DNA of 64,000 bases from Nocardia coubleae NBRC 108252 (GTDB taxonomy: Bacteria; Actinomycetota; Actinomycetes; Mycobacteriales; Mycobacteriaceae): assembly GCF_001612805.1 (NCBI RefSeq), contig NZ_BDBD01000010.1, positions 124,001 through 188,000 of the forward strand, in the 5' to 3' direction. The position numbers and the translations under genes were made by a program. Shown piece by piece: positions 44,576 through 54,191 of this stretch. Each line of letters starts with the position of its first letter. The first letter of the stretch is position 1. Under the pieces are notes generated by a model, which was not told the DNA's origin, did no database searches, and saw nothing but the letters and a program-made list of their open reading frames with translations.

Positions 44576-45951
44576 CCGGAGCCGATTCCGCCCAGGCAGT
44601 CGACGAATACCGTTCCAGCGCAACCGATGGCCTGCCCCATTGCGCACCGCCGATGCCCGCCTACATCGATGCGGTGGAGCAACGGCTGCTCGATGATCCA
44701 CTGCTGCTCGGCGACATCGCCGAAGCGGTCGGCGGACCGTTCCACGTGCTGTTCCCGGAGCGGGTCGCGGTGAATGTCGAGGCTTTCCAGTCGGCGTTCA
44801 CCGCCGCGGGGGTCGACGGGTTCGTCTACTTCGGAAAGAAGGCGAACAAGGCGGCCTGTGTGGTCCGGGCCTGCGCGGAATCCGGTGCAGGAGTGGATGT
44901 GGCCAGTACCGGCGAGCTCGTGGCGGCGCTGGCACAGGGCGTGCGCGGTGAGGATCTGATGGTCACCGGGCCCGCGAAGTCCGACGATCTGCTGTGGCTG
45001 GCCGCACGTCATCGCGCGCTCATCGCGATCGATGCCGTCGACGAGCTCGACCGGCTCGCCGCGCTCGACCTGCCTGCCCGGATCGTGCTTCGTGTACTGC
45101 CGGAGGGGTCGACGAGCCGGTTCGGTCTGGATCGCCGGGAATTCGAGCAGGCGATCGGAGCCGTGACTCCGGGCGGACCGATCAGCTTGTCCGGCTTCAG
45201 TTTCCATCTGTCCGGTTACGACGCCACCGCCCGCGCCGAACAAGCCACGGCCCTGGTCGACCACTGCTTGAGGGCACGATCCGAGGGTCATCCTGCCGAC
45301 ATCATCTCGATCGGCGGCGGCTTCGGCGTGGACTACCTCGATGCCGATTCCTGGTCTCGTTTCCGGGAAATGCTCAGCGACAGCTGGTTTCACGGCAGCG
45401 CACCTGCGGAGGACTACTACCCCTATCATTTCCCGTCACCGGGGGCCGACATGCTCAGCGTCGTCCTCGCGCACAACGGCCTCGCGAAAAGGCTGCGCGA
45501 CAACGGTATACGCCTGGCTGTCGAGCCGGGACGCGCTCTACTCGATCGCGCGGGCAGTTCCGTCTTCCGCGTGCAAGGCGTGAAAACCCGGACGACACAG
45601 GGTCACCCATACGACATCCTCACCGTCGACGGCACCAGCCTGAGCCTGTCCGAACAGTGGTTCGCCAGCGAATACCTCCCCGACCCGGTGCTGTGGCCGC
45701 AGCGACCCGGCGCCACCACCCCCTCCTGCGTCGGCGCGACGACCTGCCTGGAATCCGACCTCCTCAGCAGGCGGCGAATCCCGCTGCCGCGCCGCGCTCG
45801 CGTCGGCGACCTGCTGATCTACCCGAACACCGCCGGGTATCAGATGGATTCCAACGAGTCACCGTTCCATGAACTCCCCCTGCCGCCCAAGGTCGTGCTG
45901 CGCGAGCGCGCCGACCGGCTGTGCTGGACCCTCGACACCACTTCCCGCTGA
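44566..45951 (+). CDS. PLP-dependent decarboxylase, type III fold (SbnH/LysA-like)
   Basis: 461 aa. PLP lysine K92 in YFGKKANK, GVDVASTGEL, the loop GGGFGVDY and EPGRALLDRAG are the alanine-racemase-fold decarboxylase motifs (diaminopimelate, ornithine, SbnH). In staphyloferrin B assembly SbnH decarboxylates a diaminopropionate-containing intermediate. The GTG start (44566) has GGAGG seven bases ahead and overlaps the SbnB-like gene by 10 bp; an internal ATG (44653) is an alternative. Its third codon is TTA, rare here. It probably yields an ethylenediamine-type unit. Confidence 0.85.
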   Translation: MGLAGADSAQAVDEYRSSATDGLPHCAPPMPAYIDAVEQRLLDDPLLLGDIAEAVGGPFHVLFPERVAVNVEAFQSAFTAAGVDGFVYFGKKANKAACVVRACAESGAGVDVASTGELVAALAQGVRGEDLMVTGPAKSDDLLWLAARHRALIAIDAVDELDRLAALDLPARIVLRVLPEGSTSRFGLDRREFEQAIGAVTPGGPISLSGFSFHLSGYDATARAEQATALVDHCLRARSEGHPADIISIGGGFGVDYLDADSWSRFREMLSDSWFHGSAPAEDYYPYHFPSPGADMLSVVLAHNGLAKRLRDNGIRLAVEPGRALLDRAGSSVFRVQGVKTRTTQGHPYDILTVDGTSLSLSEQWFASEYLPDPVLWPQRPGATTPSCVGATTCLESDLLSRRRIPLPRRARVGDLLIYPNTAGYQMDSNESPFHELPLPPKVVLRERADRLCWTLDTTSR

Positions 45952-45975
45952 TTCCCTTCCGATGGAGGAAACCCC

Positions 45976-47010
45976 ATGGCTCTCGTCACGCGCGTGACGG
46001 ATCTGATCGGCCGCACTCCCCTGTTCGAGCTGGCCGTCACCGACAGCGGCACCCGCCTGCTGCTCAAGCTCGAACAGTTCAATCCCACCGGCGCCGCCAA
46101 GATCCGCATGGCCCGCTCGATGGTCGACGATGCCGAGCGGCGCGGTTTGCTGCGCGATGGCGGGCATATCATCGAATCTACGTCCGGCAATACCGGGCTC
46201 GGCTTGGCGGTGGTCGCGGCCGAACGTGGCTATCGGTTCACCGCCGTGGTCGACAACCACGCCTGTAAGGACAAACTGCGCGCGATGAAGGCCATGGGCA
46301 CGGACCTGGTGTTCGTCGCCGACGACGGTGACGACGAACTGGCCACCTCGGCACGGGAGGACCTCGCCGAGGCGATGGCCGCCGCCCGCGACGACGCCTT
46401 CTTCACCGAACAGCACAACAACGACGCCAACGCCGTCGGCTACTACGCGGTCGCCGAGGAATTGCTGGCCGAGGTGGAGCGGGTCGACATCCTGCTGTCG
46501 GCGGTCGGCACCGGCGGGTCGCTGTTCGGCACCGCCACCCGCCTGCGCGAACTCGGTTGCGTGCCGAAGGTGATCGGGGTGGAGCCGGTCGGGTCCATCG
46601 CCTTCGGCGGCGAGGGCGGCCCGTACTGGCAGTCGGGCACCGGCACCCCGCCGGGCGCGACCATCGGCACCGCGGTCGACTACAGCCTGCTCGACGAGGG
46701 GGTGAAGGTGAGCGATGTCGACGCGTTCGCCACCGCCCGCGCCGTCGCCAGGACACACGGGCTGCTGATCGGTGGTTCGGCGGGCGGTTCGGTGCACAAT
46801 GCTCTGGCCCGGCTCGAGGAATTCCCGGCCGGTTCCACCGTGGTCACCATCGTGTGCGACGGTGGCGAGAAGTACTTGGACACCGTGTTCGACGACGACT
46901 GGATGAGCGCGCGCGAGTTGCTCGATCCGGCCGCCGAATGCGAGGTCACCACACTGCTGCGCCGGTACTCACCGCTGCGGCGCCACGACGAACTGATGGA
47001 GGTCAGGTGA
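45976..47010 (+). CDS. SbnA-like PLP synthase (cysteine-synthase fold)
   Basis: 344 aa. PLP lysine K42 in NPTGAAKIRMA, the substrate loop STSGNTG and GTGGSLFG phosphate loop. Ordinary cysteine synthases read S-x-K-D-R at the lysine; here it is AAKIR, suggesting a different amino partner. SbnA joins O-phosphoserine and glutamate; this enzyme may use aspartate or glutamate with an activated serine. It is distinct from cbs at 2168-3559 and lacks CBS domains. GATGGAGGAAA precedes the ATG. Co-directional with the other Sbn-like genes. Confidence 0.82.
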   Translation: MALVTRVTDLIGRTPLFELAVTDSGTRLLLKLEQFNPTGAAKIRMARSMVDDAERRGLLRDGGHIIESTSGNTGLGLAVVAAERGYRFTAVVDNHACKDKLRAMKAMGTDLVFVADDGDDELATSAREDLAEAMAAARDDAFFTEQHNNDANAVGYYAVAEELLAEVERVDILLSAVGTGGSLFGTATRLRELGCVPKVIGVEPVGSIAFGGEGGPYWQSGTGTPPGATIGTAVDYSLLDEGVKVSDVDAFATARAVARTHGLLIGGSAGGSVHNALARLEEFPAGSTVVTIVCDGGEKYLDTVFDDDWMSARELLDPAAECEVTTLLRRYSPLRRHDELMEVR

Positions 47011-47052
47011 GCGCGATCGCGCGCGAAACGGAGACCGGGGAGCGCTGGTGAA
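47008..47052 (+). CDS. Coupled micro-ORF (14 aa)
   Basis: GTG at 47008 overlaps the SbnA-like stop (GTGA) and the TGA at 47050-47052 overlaps the MATE start (GTGA). The peptide MSAIARETETGERW is not hydrophobic. It probably only passes ribosomes to the exporter gene. Not recognisable. Confidence 0.3.
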
Positions 47053-48439
47053 CGGCAAGAACACCGACACCAGCGCACTGGCCAAGCTGGCGACGCCGAT
47101 CGCGTTGACCCAGCTGGCTCAGATCGCGGTGTCGACCACCAATCTCGTGCTGATGGGCACGCTCGGTGTCGCGGAGGTCGCGGCGGGCGGCCTGGCGCTG
47201 GTGTTGTTCAACCAGATCCGCACCATGTGCGTCGGCCTGATCACCGGGACCGGTAATCAGATCGCCGGTGCGCTCGGCGCGGCGGGCAAACGCGGCGAGT
47301 CGGCCGACGACGAGGTGCGCGCGGTGGTCCGGGCGGCGTTCGTCATCGCCACCATCGCCGGCCTGCTCGGCGGTGCGGTGCTGATCGGTCTCGGCTGGGC
47401 ACTGTCGTGGCTCGGGCAGGACACCGCCGTTCTCGACCTGGCCCGGCCGATGATGATCGCGCTGGCTCCCGGCCTGCTGCCGTGCCTGTGGTTCCAGGTG
47501 TTGCGCCAGTACACCGTGGGCATGCAGCGTCCTCAGGCGTTGTTGATGGTGACGCTGGGTTCGGTGGTGCTGAACCTGGTGCTCGCACTGGCCTTCATCC
47601 ACGGCTGGGCGGGCATCCCCGCCTCCGGTCTGACCGGCGTCGGCATCGCCACCTCTCTGGTCTTCCTGATCACCTTCGGGGTGTTCTGGGCGATGGTGCG
47701 CCGCCACGAACAGCTCGGCGCCACCCTGCCGCGAACCCCGTGGCCGGTGCGCTGGGCGACCGTGCGCGAGGAACTTCGCCTCGGCACCCCCATCGCGCTG
47801 ACCTACGGTTCCGAGGCGGGCATGTTCTCGGTGCTGGCGCTGGTGATGGGCAGTTTCGGGCCGGCCGCCCTGGCCGCGCACAACGTCGTGTACCAGATCA
47901 TCTACATCGTCTTCCAGGTCGCGATCGGCCTGTCGCACGGTGCGTCGATCCTGGTCAGCCATGCCGTGGGCCGCGACGAGTACAGCCACGCCAGGTCGCT
48001 GGCCTGGCTCGCCCTACGCCATGCGGGTGTGCTCGCCATTCTCACGGGGGCGGTCTACATCCTGGCTCCCGACGTGGTGCTCGCGCCGTTCCTCGACACC
48101 TCCGACACCGCGACCGTCGAGATCGCCCACACCCTGCTGCTCATCGGCATCGTGCTGCAGTTCTTCGACGCCGCCCAGAACATCGGGACGGGTCTGCTGC
48201 GCGGGCTGAAGGAGACCTCGGCGGGCTTCCGGCTATCGCTCGTCGGTTACTGGGGTGTCGGCATCCCGGCCGCCCTGCTGTTCGCCTTCCCGCTGCATCT
48301 CGGTGCGGCGGGCGTCTGGTGGGGCCTCACGGCAGGCCTGGCCACTACGGCAGCGCTCATGCTCCGCAAGTACTTCAGCCTGCTCGACCAGGCGAGTACG
48401 ACTCCACTCCCGCGCATTCCCGCGACCCAGGCAGGATGA
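47048..48439 (+). CDS. MATE-family exporter
   Basis: 463 aa with 12 hydrophobic segments. The start region LAKLATPIALTQLAQIAVSTTNLVLMGTLG and the repeat in the second half (GTPIALTYGSEAGMFSVLALVMGSFGPAALAAHNVVYQI) show the two-bundle MATE/NorM architecture. It would export a cationic or small chelating product by sodium or proton antiport. Last gene of the iron-box operon, so it is the probable secretion route. GGGGAGC precedes the GTG. A 13-bp terminator hairpin follows at once. Confidence 0.88.
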   Translation: MNGKNTDTSALAKLATPIALTQLAQIAVSTTNLVLMGTLGVAEVAAGGLALVLFNQIRTMCVGLITGTGNQIAGALGAAGKRGESADDEVRAVVRAAFVIATIAGLLGGAVLIGLGWALSWLGQDTAVLDLARPMMIALAPGLLPCLWFQVLRQYTVGMQRPQALLMVTLGSVVLNLVLALAFIHGWAGIPASGLTGVGIATSLVFLITFGVFWAMVRRHEQLGATLPRTPWPVRWATVREELRLGTPIALTYGSEAGMFSVLALVMGSFGPAALAAHNVVYQIIYIVFQVAIGLSHGASILVSHAVGRDEYSHARSLAWLALRHAGVLAILTGAVYILAPDVVLAPFLDTSDTATVEIAHTLLLIGIVLQFFDAAQNIGTGLLRGLKETSAGFRLSLVGYWGVGIPAALLFAFPLHLGAAGVWWGLTAGLATTAALMLRKYFSLLDQASTTPLPRIPATQAG

Positions 48440-48469
48440 CGGGCGGCGGTCGCCAGGACCGCCGCCCGT
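48439..48469. terminator. Bidirectional hairpin terminator
   Basis: A 13-bp perfect stem (48439-48451 with 48457-48469, 5-nt loop) begins on the last base of the MATE stop and lies between convergent MATE and TerD genes. Confidence 0.85.
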
Positions 48470-48484
48470 TCGTCGCGCGGTTCG

Positions 48485-49060
48485 TCAGATGTTGACGCCG
48501 TAATCGCGGGCGATCCCCGCGAGACCGGACGCGTATCCCTGGCCGATCGCGCGGAACTTCCACTCGTTGTTGTGCCGGTACAGCTCACCGAAGACCATCG
48601 CGGTCTCGGTCGAGGCGTCCTCGGACAGGTCGTAGCGAGCCAGCTCGACACCGGTGTTGGCGTCGGTCACCCGGATGTAGGCGTTGCGGATCTGGCCGAA
48701 GGACTGGCCGCGGGCCTGGGCGTCGTGGATCGAGACGGGGAAGAAGATGTTGGTGATCGACGGCGGCGTGGCGGCCAGGTCGACATTGATCACCTCGTCG
48801 TCACCGTCGCCCTCGCCGGTCAGGTTGTCGCCGGTGTGCTCGATGGTGCCCTCGGGCGAACGCAGGTTGTTGTAGAACACGAAATGCTGGTCCGACAGCA
48901 CCTTCAGGTTGGCCCCGGTCGCCAACGCACTGGCATCGAGATCGTGGTCGGCGCCGGTGGTGGTCCGCACGTCCCAGCCGAGACCGACCGCGACCTTGGT
49001 GAGGTTGTCGGTCTGCTTCGACAGCGAGACATTGCCGCCCTTGGCGAGTGAGACGCTCAT
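48485..49060 (-). CDS. TerD-family protein
   Basis: 191 aa. SLAKGGNVSLSKQ at the start, GLGWDVR, and SIHDAQARGQSFGQIRNAYIRV, then GELYRHNNEWKFRAIGQGYASGLAGIARDYGV are the classical TerD features. TerD domains bind calcium and belong to stress and tellurite-resistance modules; this is a stand-alone copy without other ter genes nearby. ATG 49060 is preferred; GAAGGG lies upstream. Confidence 0.92.
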   Translation of the reverse strand: MSVSLAKGGNVSLSKQTDNLTKVAVGLGWDVRTTTGADHDLDASALATGANLKVLSDQHFVFYNNLRSPEGTIEHTGDNLTGEGDGDDEVINVDLAATPPSITNIFFPVSIHDAQARGQSFGQIRNAYIRVTDANTGVELARYDLSEDASTETAMVFGELYRHNNEWKFRAIGQGYASGLAGIARDYGVNI

Positions 49061-49085
49061 GAAAACCCTTCTGTCCTGATCGTGT

Positions 49086-49565
49086 TCAGTGCTGCTGCTC
49101 GGCCCAGGTGCGCAAGGTCTCGACCCGGCCCTCCAAGGCGCGCAGTTCGGTGTCGTCGAGAACCGTTCGCTGGATGCCACGGTCCACCGCGAAGGCCGAC
49201 TGACGGTGGTCGTCGATCACGTCGACGTCGATCCGCACGGCGGCGTAGTCCTCGGCCTCGGGCATCTGCTCGGCGATCACGCTCGCCCGGCCACGGGCCG
49301 ACAGCGCCACATTGCCGCCGCCAAGGATCAGCAACGCCACCTCGGGTCGCTCCCGCAACCGGGCGAGCGACCCACGATTGGTGCGCAGGCTGATGAGGAT
49401 GCGCCGGTCGCCCGCGCGCACCGGCCAGGAAACCGGAATGGCGTGCGGGGCGGGATCGGTGGTGACCAGTACCGCGATGGTTTCCTGCGGCCACACCGGC
49501 AACACGTCGAGTTCGGGATGATCTGTCAACTCGCCGTGTTCCACCGGATCGACTTCTGTTGCCAT
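49086..49565 (-). CDS. PPOX-type (FMN/F420 split-barrel) protein
   Basis: 159 aa. The segments TIAVLVTTDPAPHAIPVSWPVRAGDRRILISLRTNRGSLARLRERPEVALLIL form the split barrel of pyridoxamine-phosphate-oxidase-like proteins, which bind FMN or F420. Substrate unknown. It is upstream of terD on the same strand (25-bp gap) and may be co-transcribed with it. The 200 bp between this start and the mazG stop contain no gene I can support. Confidence 0.7.
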   Translation of the reverse strand: MATEVDPVEHGELTDHPELDVLPVWPQETIAVLVTTDPAPHAIPVSWPVRAGDRRILISLRTNRGSLARLRERPEVALLILGGGNVALSARGRASVIAEQMPEAEDYAAVRIDVDVIDDHRQSAFAVDRGIQRTVLDDTELRALEGRVETLRTWAEQQH

Positions 49566-49766
49566 CTACCTCACCTCGACGATCGTCGGACACCCCAGCC
49601 CGCCGCGAACAGCGAGCTCGCCACCGAGTCTAAAGCGCTGTGCCACTTGCCGCTAACGTCTCGGCAGCGATCGCCGGGCATTCACCCGACCAAGATCGTT
49701 AGCCGTCGGGTAGCTGTGCACCGCACTCGTGTTCGACCGGAACCGATCTCGCGGTGTCGCGCGTGG

Positions 49767-50468
49767 TCAGCGCGGCCAGTAGGCACGCCAGTCCTCGGCG
49801 GTGAGCAGTAGCCGTTCCCCGCGCGCCGATTCCGCCGCGTCCTCGGCCGCACGGATGGCGGAGGCGAAATCGAGCGTGGCCTTGCGCAGGCGCTCCTCGG
49901 CGGAGTCCGGGCCACCCAGCTCGACCGTGCGCAGGGCGGCGGGGACCAGGTCGTCGGGCAGGCCGGCGCGGGCGCTGCGGGACCGGACCTTTTCGGCGAG
50001 TGCGAGCGCGGGCTGGGCCATGGCGATGCCGTCGAGGCAGGAGCGGCGGGCCTTCTCGGCGGATTTGCGCTCCTCCCAAGCCTTTTCCTGCGCGGCGATC
50101 TTCTCGGCCACCGAGATGCCGGGCGGCAGGTCGGCCTCGATCAGGTGCGGGCTGCGGTGGACGAGCTTGCCGACCAGTGCCGCTGCCACGTCGTCGACGG
50201 TGAATTCCCCTGCGGCTTGGGCGATCCGGGAGTGGAACAGCACCTGCAGCAGCAGATCGCCGAGTTCCTCCTTGATGGTCTCGTAGTCGCCGGAGCCGAT
50301 GGCGTCGAGCAGTTCGTAGGTTTCCTCGAGCAGATAGGGGCGCAGCGAATCGTGGGTCTGGGTGGTTTCCCAACCACCGAAGTGCCACAGCCGGTCCATC
50401 ACCCGCACGGCCTCGGACAGGCCCGCCGCGACGACGGCGGTATCGGCCGCCTCCTGCGCCTCGCTCAT
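49767..50468 (-). CDS. mazG: MazG nucleoside triphosphate pyrophosphohydrolase
   Basis: 233 aa. The metal-binding pattern E-E-x-x-E then E-x-x-D is seen as [37 protein letters not shown]. It cleaves non-canonical or oxidised NTPs to NMP and PPi. The protein is shorter than M. tuberculosis MazG (about 325 aa), lacking an N-terminal extension, and the normal C-PWD-x-x-Q is GGWETTQ. The ATG overlaps the mfd stop (ATGA), so it is translated from the mfd transcript. Position matches Rv1021. Confidence 0.88.
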   Translation of the reverse strand: MSEAQEAADTAVVAAGLSEAVRVMDRLWHFGGWETTQTHDSLRPYLLEETYELLDAIGSGDYETIKEELGDLLLQVLFHSRIAQAAGEFTVDDVAAALVGKLVHRSPHLIEADLPPGISVAEKIAAQEKAWEERKSAEKARRSCLDGIAMAQPALALAEKVRSRSARAGLPDDLVPAALRTVELGGPDSAEERLRKATLDFASAIRAAEDAAESARGERLLLTAEDWRAYWPR

Positions 50469-53400
50469 ACGCTCGCCTCGGTGGGCACCGAAAGATCCAC
50501 CATCCCTTGCGGTTTGCCGTCGAGCACCAGCAGCAGGTCGGCGACGAATTGCAGCACCGCGACATCGCGGACCCGGTCGGCGCCGACACTGTCGGTGACG
50601 CGCGGCAGCGGCAACTGCACCATTCCGCTGGCCGCCCGGTAGGTGGCGCTGGGGTAGATCCGCTTGAGCCGCATCTGTTTCGAGTCGGGCAGGTTCAGCG
50701 GGGCGATCTTCAACGTCGAGCCGGTGACCACGATCTCGGACACGTCGTACTCGCGCGCCAGCAGTCGCAGCTTCGCCACCGACACCAACCTGCCGACCTC
50801 CACCGGCACCGGGCCGTACCGGTCGACGAGCTCCTCGACGACAGCGGCCAGCGCCGAATCGTCCTGCGCGGAGGCGAGTTTGCGGTACGCCTCGAGCCGC
50901 AGCCGGTCGCTGGCGATGTAGTCGGGCGGGATGTGCGCGTCGACGGGCAGGTCGATCCGCACCTCCTTGATCTCCTCGGTGACGATCGGTTTGCCGTCGG
51001 CGGCGGCCCGGTAGGCCTCCACCGCCTCACCGACCAGCCGCACGTACAGGTCGAAACCGACGCCCGCCACGTGACCGGACTGCTCGGCGCCGAGCACATT
51101 GCCCGCGCCACGGATCTCGAGGTCCTTCATCGCGACCGCCATACCGGCGCCGAGATCGGAGTTCTGGGCGATGGTGGCCAGCCGGTCGTACGCGGTCTCG
51201 GTGAGGGGCTTCTCCGGCGGGTACAGGAAGTAGGCGTACCCGCGCTCACGCGAACGACCGACCCGGCCGCGCAACTGGTGCAGCTGTGAGAGGCCGAGGG
51301 AGTCGGCGCGTTCCACGATCAGGGTGTTGGCATTGGAGATGTCGAGACCGGTTTCGATGATCGTGGTGCACACCAGCACGTCGTATTCGCGCTCCCAGAA
51401 ACCCTGCACCGTGCGCTCGAGCTGGTCCTCGTTCATCTGCCCGTGTGCGACCACCACCCGCGCCTCGGGCACCAGGTCGCGAATCTTCTTGGCGGCCTTG
51501 TCGATCGAGGACACCCGGTTGTGCACGTAGAACACCTGGCCGTCGCGCATCAGCTCACGGCGGATGGCGGCGGTGACCTGTTTGTCGTTGTAGGCGCCCA
51601 CGTAGGTGAGCACCGGATGACGTTCCTCGGGCGGGGTGAGGATGGTCGACATCTCGCGGATGCCCGCCAGGCTCATCTCCAGGGTGCGCGGAATCGGGGT
51701 GGCCGACATGGTGAGCACGTCGACGTGGGTGCGCAGCGCCTTGATGTGCTCCTTGTGCTCCACACCGAAGCGCTGCTCCTCGTCGACGATCACCAGGCCG
51801 AGGTCCTTCCAGCGAACCCCGGTCTGCAGCAGCCGGTGGGTGCCGACCACGATGTCGACCGATCCGTCGGCCATCCCGGCCAAGATCTCCTTGGAATCGG
51901 ACGCGTCGGTGAAGCGCGACAGGCCTTTCACCGTCACCGGGAAACCCGCCACCCGCTCGGTGAAAGTCTGCAGGTGCTGCTGGGCCAGCAGTGTGGTGGG
52001 GACGAGCACCACCACCTGCTTGCCGTCCTGCACCGCCTTGAACGCCGCGCGCACCGCGATCTCGGTCTTGCCGTAGCCGACATCGCCGCAGACCACCCGG
52101 TCCATCGGGACCGGCTTCTCCATATCGGCCTTCACATCGGTGATGGCGGTCATCTGGTCGACGGTCTCGGTGAACGCGAACGCGTCTTCCATCTCCTGCT
52201 GCCACGGGGTGTCCGGACCGAAGGCGTGTCCCGGTGCGGCCTGGCGGGCGGCGTAGAGCTGCACCAGCTCGCCGGCGATCTCGCGAACGGCCTTGCGCGC
52301 CTTGCGTTTGGTGTTCGCCCAGTCCGAACCGCCCAGCTTGGACAGGCTCGGCAGCTCGCCGCCGACGTAGCGGGAGAGCTGATCGAGCGACTCCATCGGC
52401 ACGAACAACCGGTCGCCGGGCTGGCCGCGCTTGCTCGGGGCGTACTCGATCACCAGGTATTCGCGGCGCGCCCCGCCGACGGTGCGTTCGATCATCTCGA
52501 CAAAGCGGCCGATGCCGTGCTGGTCGTGGACCACCATGTCGCCTGCCGACAGGGCCAGCGGGTCGACCTGGTTGCGGCGCTTGGCGGGCAGCCGCTTGCC
52601 CTCGCTGGGCGCGGTGACCCGGTTGCCGGTGAGATCGGATTCGGCGACGACGACCAGGCCCGCGTCGTCGAAGATCAACCCGTCGTGCAGCGAACCGCAC
52701 AGCACACCGACCACGCCCGGCTCCGGCACCGCCCCCGCCGGGAGCAGTGCGGCGGGCACCTCGGCCTCACCGAGCCGTTCCAGCACGCGCTGGGCGGTGC
52801 CGTGCCCGGTGACCACCACGACGGCGCGCCCACCGGTCGCCACGTGCGCGCGCAGCGAAGCGAAGATGGTCGCGACCAACTCCTCCGACCCGCGGGCGGT
52901 CGGGCCCGCGAGCACCGGCAGGTTCACCTCGACCGGGTCGCCGGAACTGAGCGGGCTCAACGTCCACCATGGCAGCCCGAGTTCGTCTGCGCTGCCGTGC
53001 AATTCGGGCAGCGATCGGTAACCGGAGGCGGCCAGGTCGAGGCCGTGCGCGCCCAGCGGGGCGTCGCTGCCGAAGGAAGCCGCCGTCCAGGAGGCCTCGA
53101 GGAATTCCTCGCCGGTGCGCACCAGGTCGGCCGCGCGGGTGCGGATCTTCTCCGGGTCGCACAGCAGCAGGTGGGTGCCCTCGGGCAGCGCCTCGGTGAG
53201 CAGGCTCAGCTTGCCGGGCGCCAGGACGGGAAGCAGCGCCTCCATGCCGTCGACCGGGATGCCCTCGGCGATCTTGTCGAGCATTTCCACGAGCGCGGCG
53301 TCGGCGGCGTTGTCGGCCGCGACGGCGGCGGCGCGTTCGCGCACCGGCTCGGTGAGCAGCAGTTCGCGGCACGGCTGGGCCACGACCACCTCGACGCTCA

Positions 53401-54073
53401 GATCGTCGATGGAGCGCTGATCGGCCACCGCGAACGGGCGGAGTTCGGTGACCTCGTCACCCCAGAACTCCACGCGCACAGGATGATCGGCCGTCGGCGG
53501 GAACAGGTCGAGAATGCCGCCGCGCACCGCGAACTCGCCACGCTTGCCGACCATGTCGACGCGGGTGTAGGCGAATTCGACCAGGCGCGCGAGCAGGGCG
53601 TCGAAGTCGTGGTCCTCGCCGACGCGCAACACGATGGGCTCGATATCGCCGAGGCCCGCCGTCATCGGCTGCATCAGCGACCGCACCGTGGTGACCACCA
53701 CCCGCAGCGGTTCCGGGTACACCGGGTCGTCGGGGTGGGCGAGCCTGCGCAGCACCTCGAGCCTGCGCCCGACCGTGTCGGCGCCGGGTGAGAGGCGTTC
53801 GTGCGGCAGTGTCTCCCAGGACGGGAACATCGCCACCGAGTCGCCGAGCATCTCGGCCAGCTCGACGGTCAGGTCGTCGGCCTCGCGGCCGGTGGCCGTG
53901 ACCACGACCAGCGGGCGCTGGGCGGCCACGGTGCTCGCGACGAACGCGCGCACCGCCGAGGGGGCGACCAGTTCCACCCCGGACTTGCCGACCAGATCGG
54001 CCACCGTCCGCAGCGCGGCATCACCCCCAGCCGCCTCGGCCAGACCGGCGAGCGGGGGACGAAGGGAGGACAT
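50465..54073 (-). CDS. mfd: Transcription-repair coupling factor Mfd
   Basis: 1202 aa, full length. N-terminal UvrB-homology modules (1-350), the RNA-polymerase-interacting domain (about 500-570, [16 protein letters not shown]), the translocase with Walker [19 protein letters not shown] (about 680), DEEQ box [10 protein letters not shown], and [17 protein letters not shown] (motif VI), then the C-terminal TRCF domain with [17 protein letters not shown]. It displaces stalled RNA polymerase and recruits UvrA. AGGAG lies upstream of the ATG at 54073. Confidence 0.97.
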   Translation of the reverse strand: MSSLRPPLAGLAEAAGGDAALRTVADLVGKSGVELVAPSAVRAFVASTVAAQRPLVVVTATGREADDLTVELAEMLGDSVAMFPSWETLPHERLSPGADTVGRRLEVLRRLAHPDDPVYPEPLRVVVTTVRSLMQPMTAGLGDIEPIVLRVGEDHDFDALLARLVEFAYTRVDMVGKRGEFAVRGGILDLFPPTADHPVRVEFWGDEVTELRPFAVADQRSIDDLSVEVVVAQPCRELLLTEPVRERAAAVAADNAADAALVEMLDKIAEGIPVDGMEALLPVLAPGKLSLLTEALPEGTHLLLCDPEKIRTRAADLVRTGEEFLEASWTAASFGSDAPLGAHGLDLAASGYRSLPELHGSADELGLPWWTLSPLSSGDPVEVNLPVLAGPTARGSEELVATIFASLRAHVATGGRAVVVVTGHGTAQRVLERLGEAEVPAALLPAGAVPEPGVVGVLCGSLHDGLIFDDAGLVVVAESDLTGNRVTAPSEGKRLPAKRRNQVDPLALSAGDMVVHDQHGIGRFVEMIERTVGGARREYLVIEYAPSKRGQPGDRLFVPMESLDQLSRYVGGELPSLSKLGGSDWANTKRKARKAVREIAGELVQLYAARQAAPGHAFGPDTPWQQEMEDAFAFTETVDQMTAITDVKADMEKPVPMDRVVCGDVGYGKTEIAVRAAFKAVQDGKQVVVLVPTTLLAQQHLQTFTERVAGFPVTVKGLSRFTDASDSKEILAGMADGSVDIVVGTHRLLQTGVRWKDLGLVIVDEEQRFGVEHKEHIKALRTHVDVLTMSATPIPRTLEMSLAGIREMSTILTPPEERHPVLTYVGAYNDKQVTAAIRRELMRDGQVFYVHNRVSSIDKAAKKIRDLVPEARVVVAHGQMNEDQLERTVQGFWEREYDVLVCTTIIETGLDISNANTLIVERADSLGLSQLHQLRGRVGRSRERGYAYFLYPPEKPLTETAYDRLATIAQNSDLGAGMAVAMKDLEIRGAGNVLGAEQSGHVAGVGFDLYVRLVGEAVEAYRAAADGKPIVTEEIKEVRIDLPVDAHIPPDYIASDRLRLEAYRKLASAQDDSALAAVVEELVDRYGPVPVEVGRLVSVAKLRLLAREYDVSEIVVTGSTLKIAPLNLPDSKQMRLKRIYPSATYRAASGMVQLPLPRVTDSVGADRVRDVAVLQFVADLLLVLDGKPQGMVDLSVPTEASV

Positions 54074-54191
54074 GAACGCTCCTGAATGCGCAGACGGGAT
54101 GGTCGAGGAGGACGTAGCAAAGTCTAGTCACCGGCTCCGACATCTCCCCGAGCTGGGCGAGGCACCGGCCACCCGGCGTAGGGTCGCAGGC

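Noticed and set aside
45976..47010. Second cystathionine beta-synthase or housekeeping cysteine synthase
   Set aside because: It lacks CBS domains, has a non-standard PLP-lysine context and sits inside the iron-box operon between SbnH-like and MATE genes.
42478..48439. A plain staphyloferrin B cluster
   Set aside because: No SbnC/E/F-type NIS synthetase or citrate synthase-like SbnG is present and the exporter is MATE-type; only the A, B and H functions are shared.
51443..53791. A 782-codon open frame on the plus strand inside mfd
   Set aside because: It mirrors the codon bias of mfd on the opposite strand, has His/Gly/Val-rich low-complexity translation and no domain; mfd itself is unmistakable.
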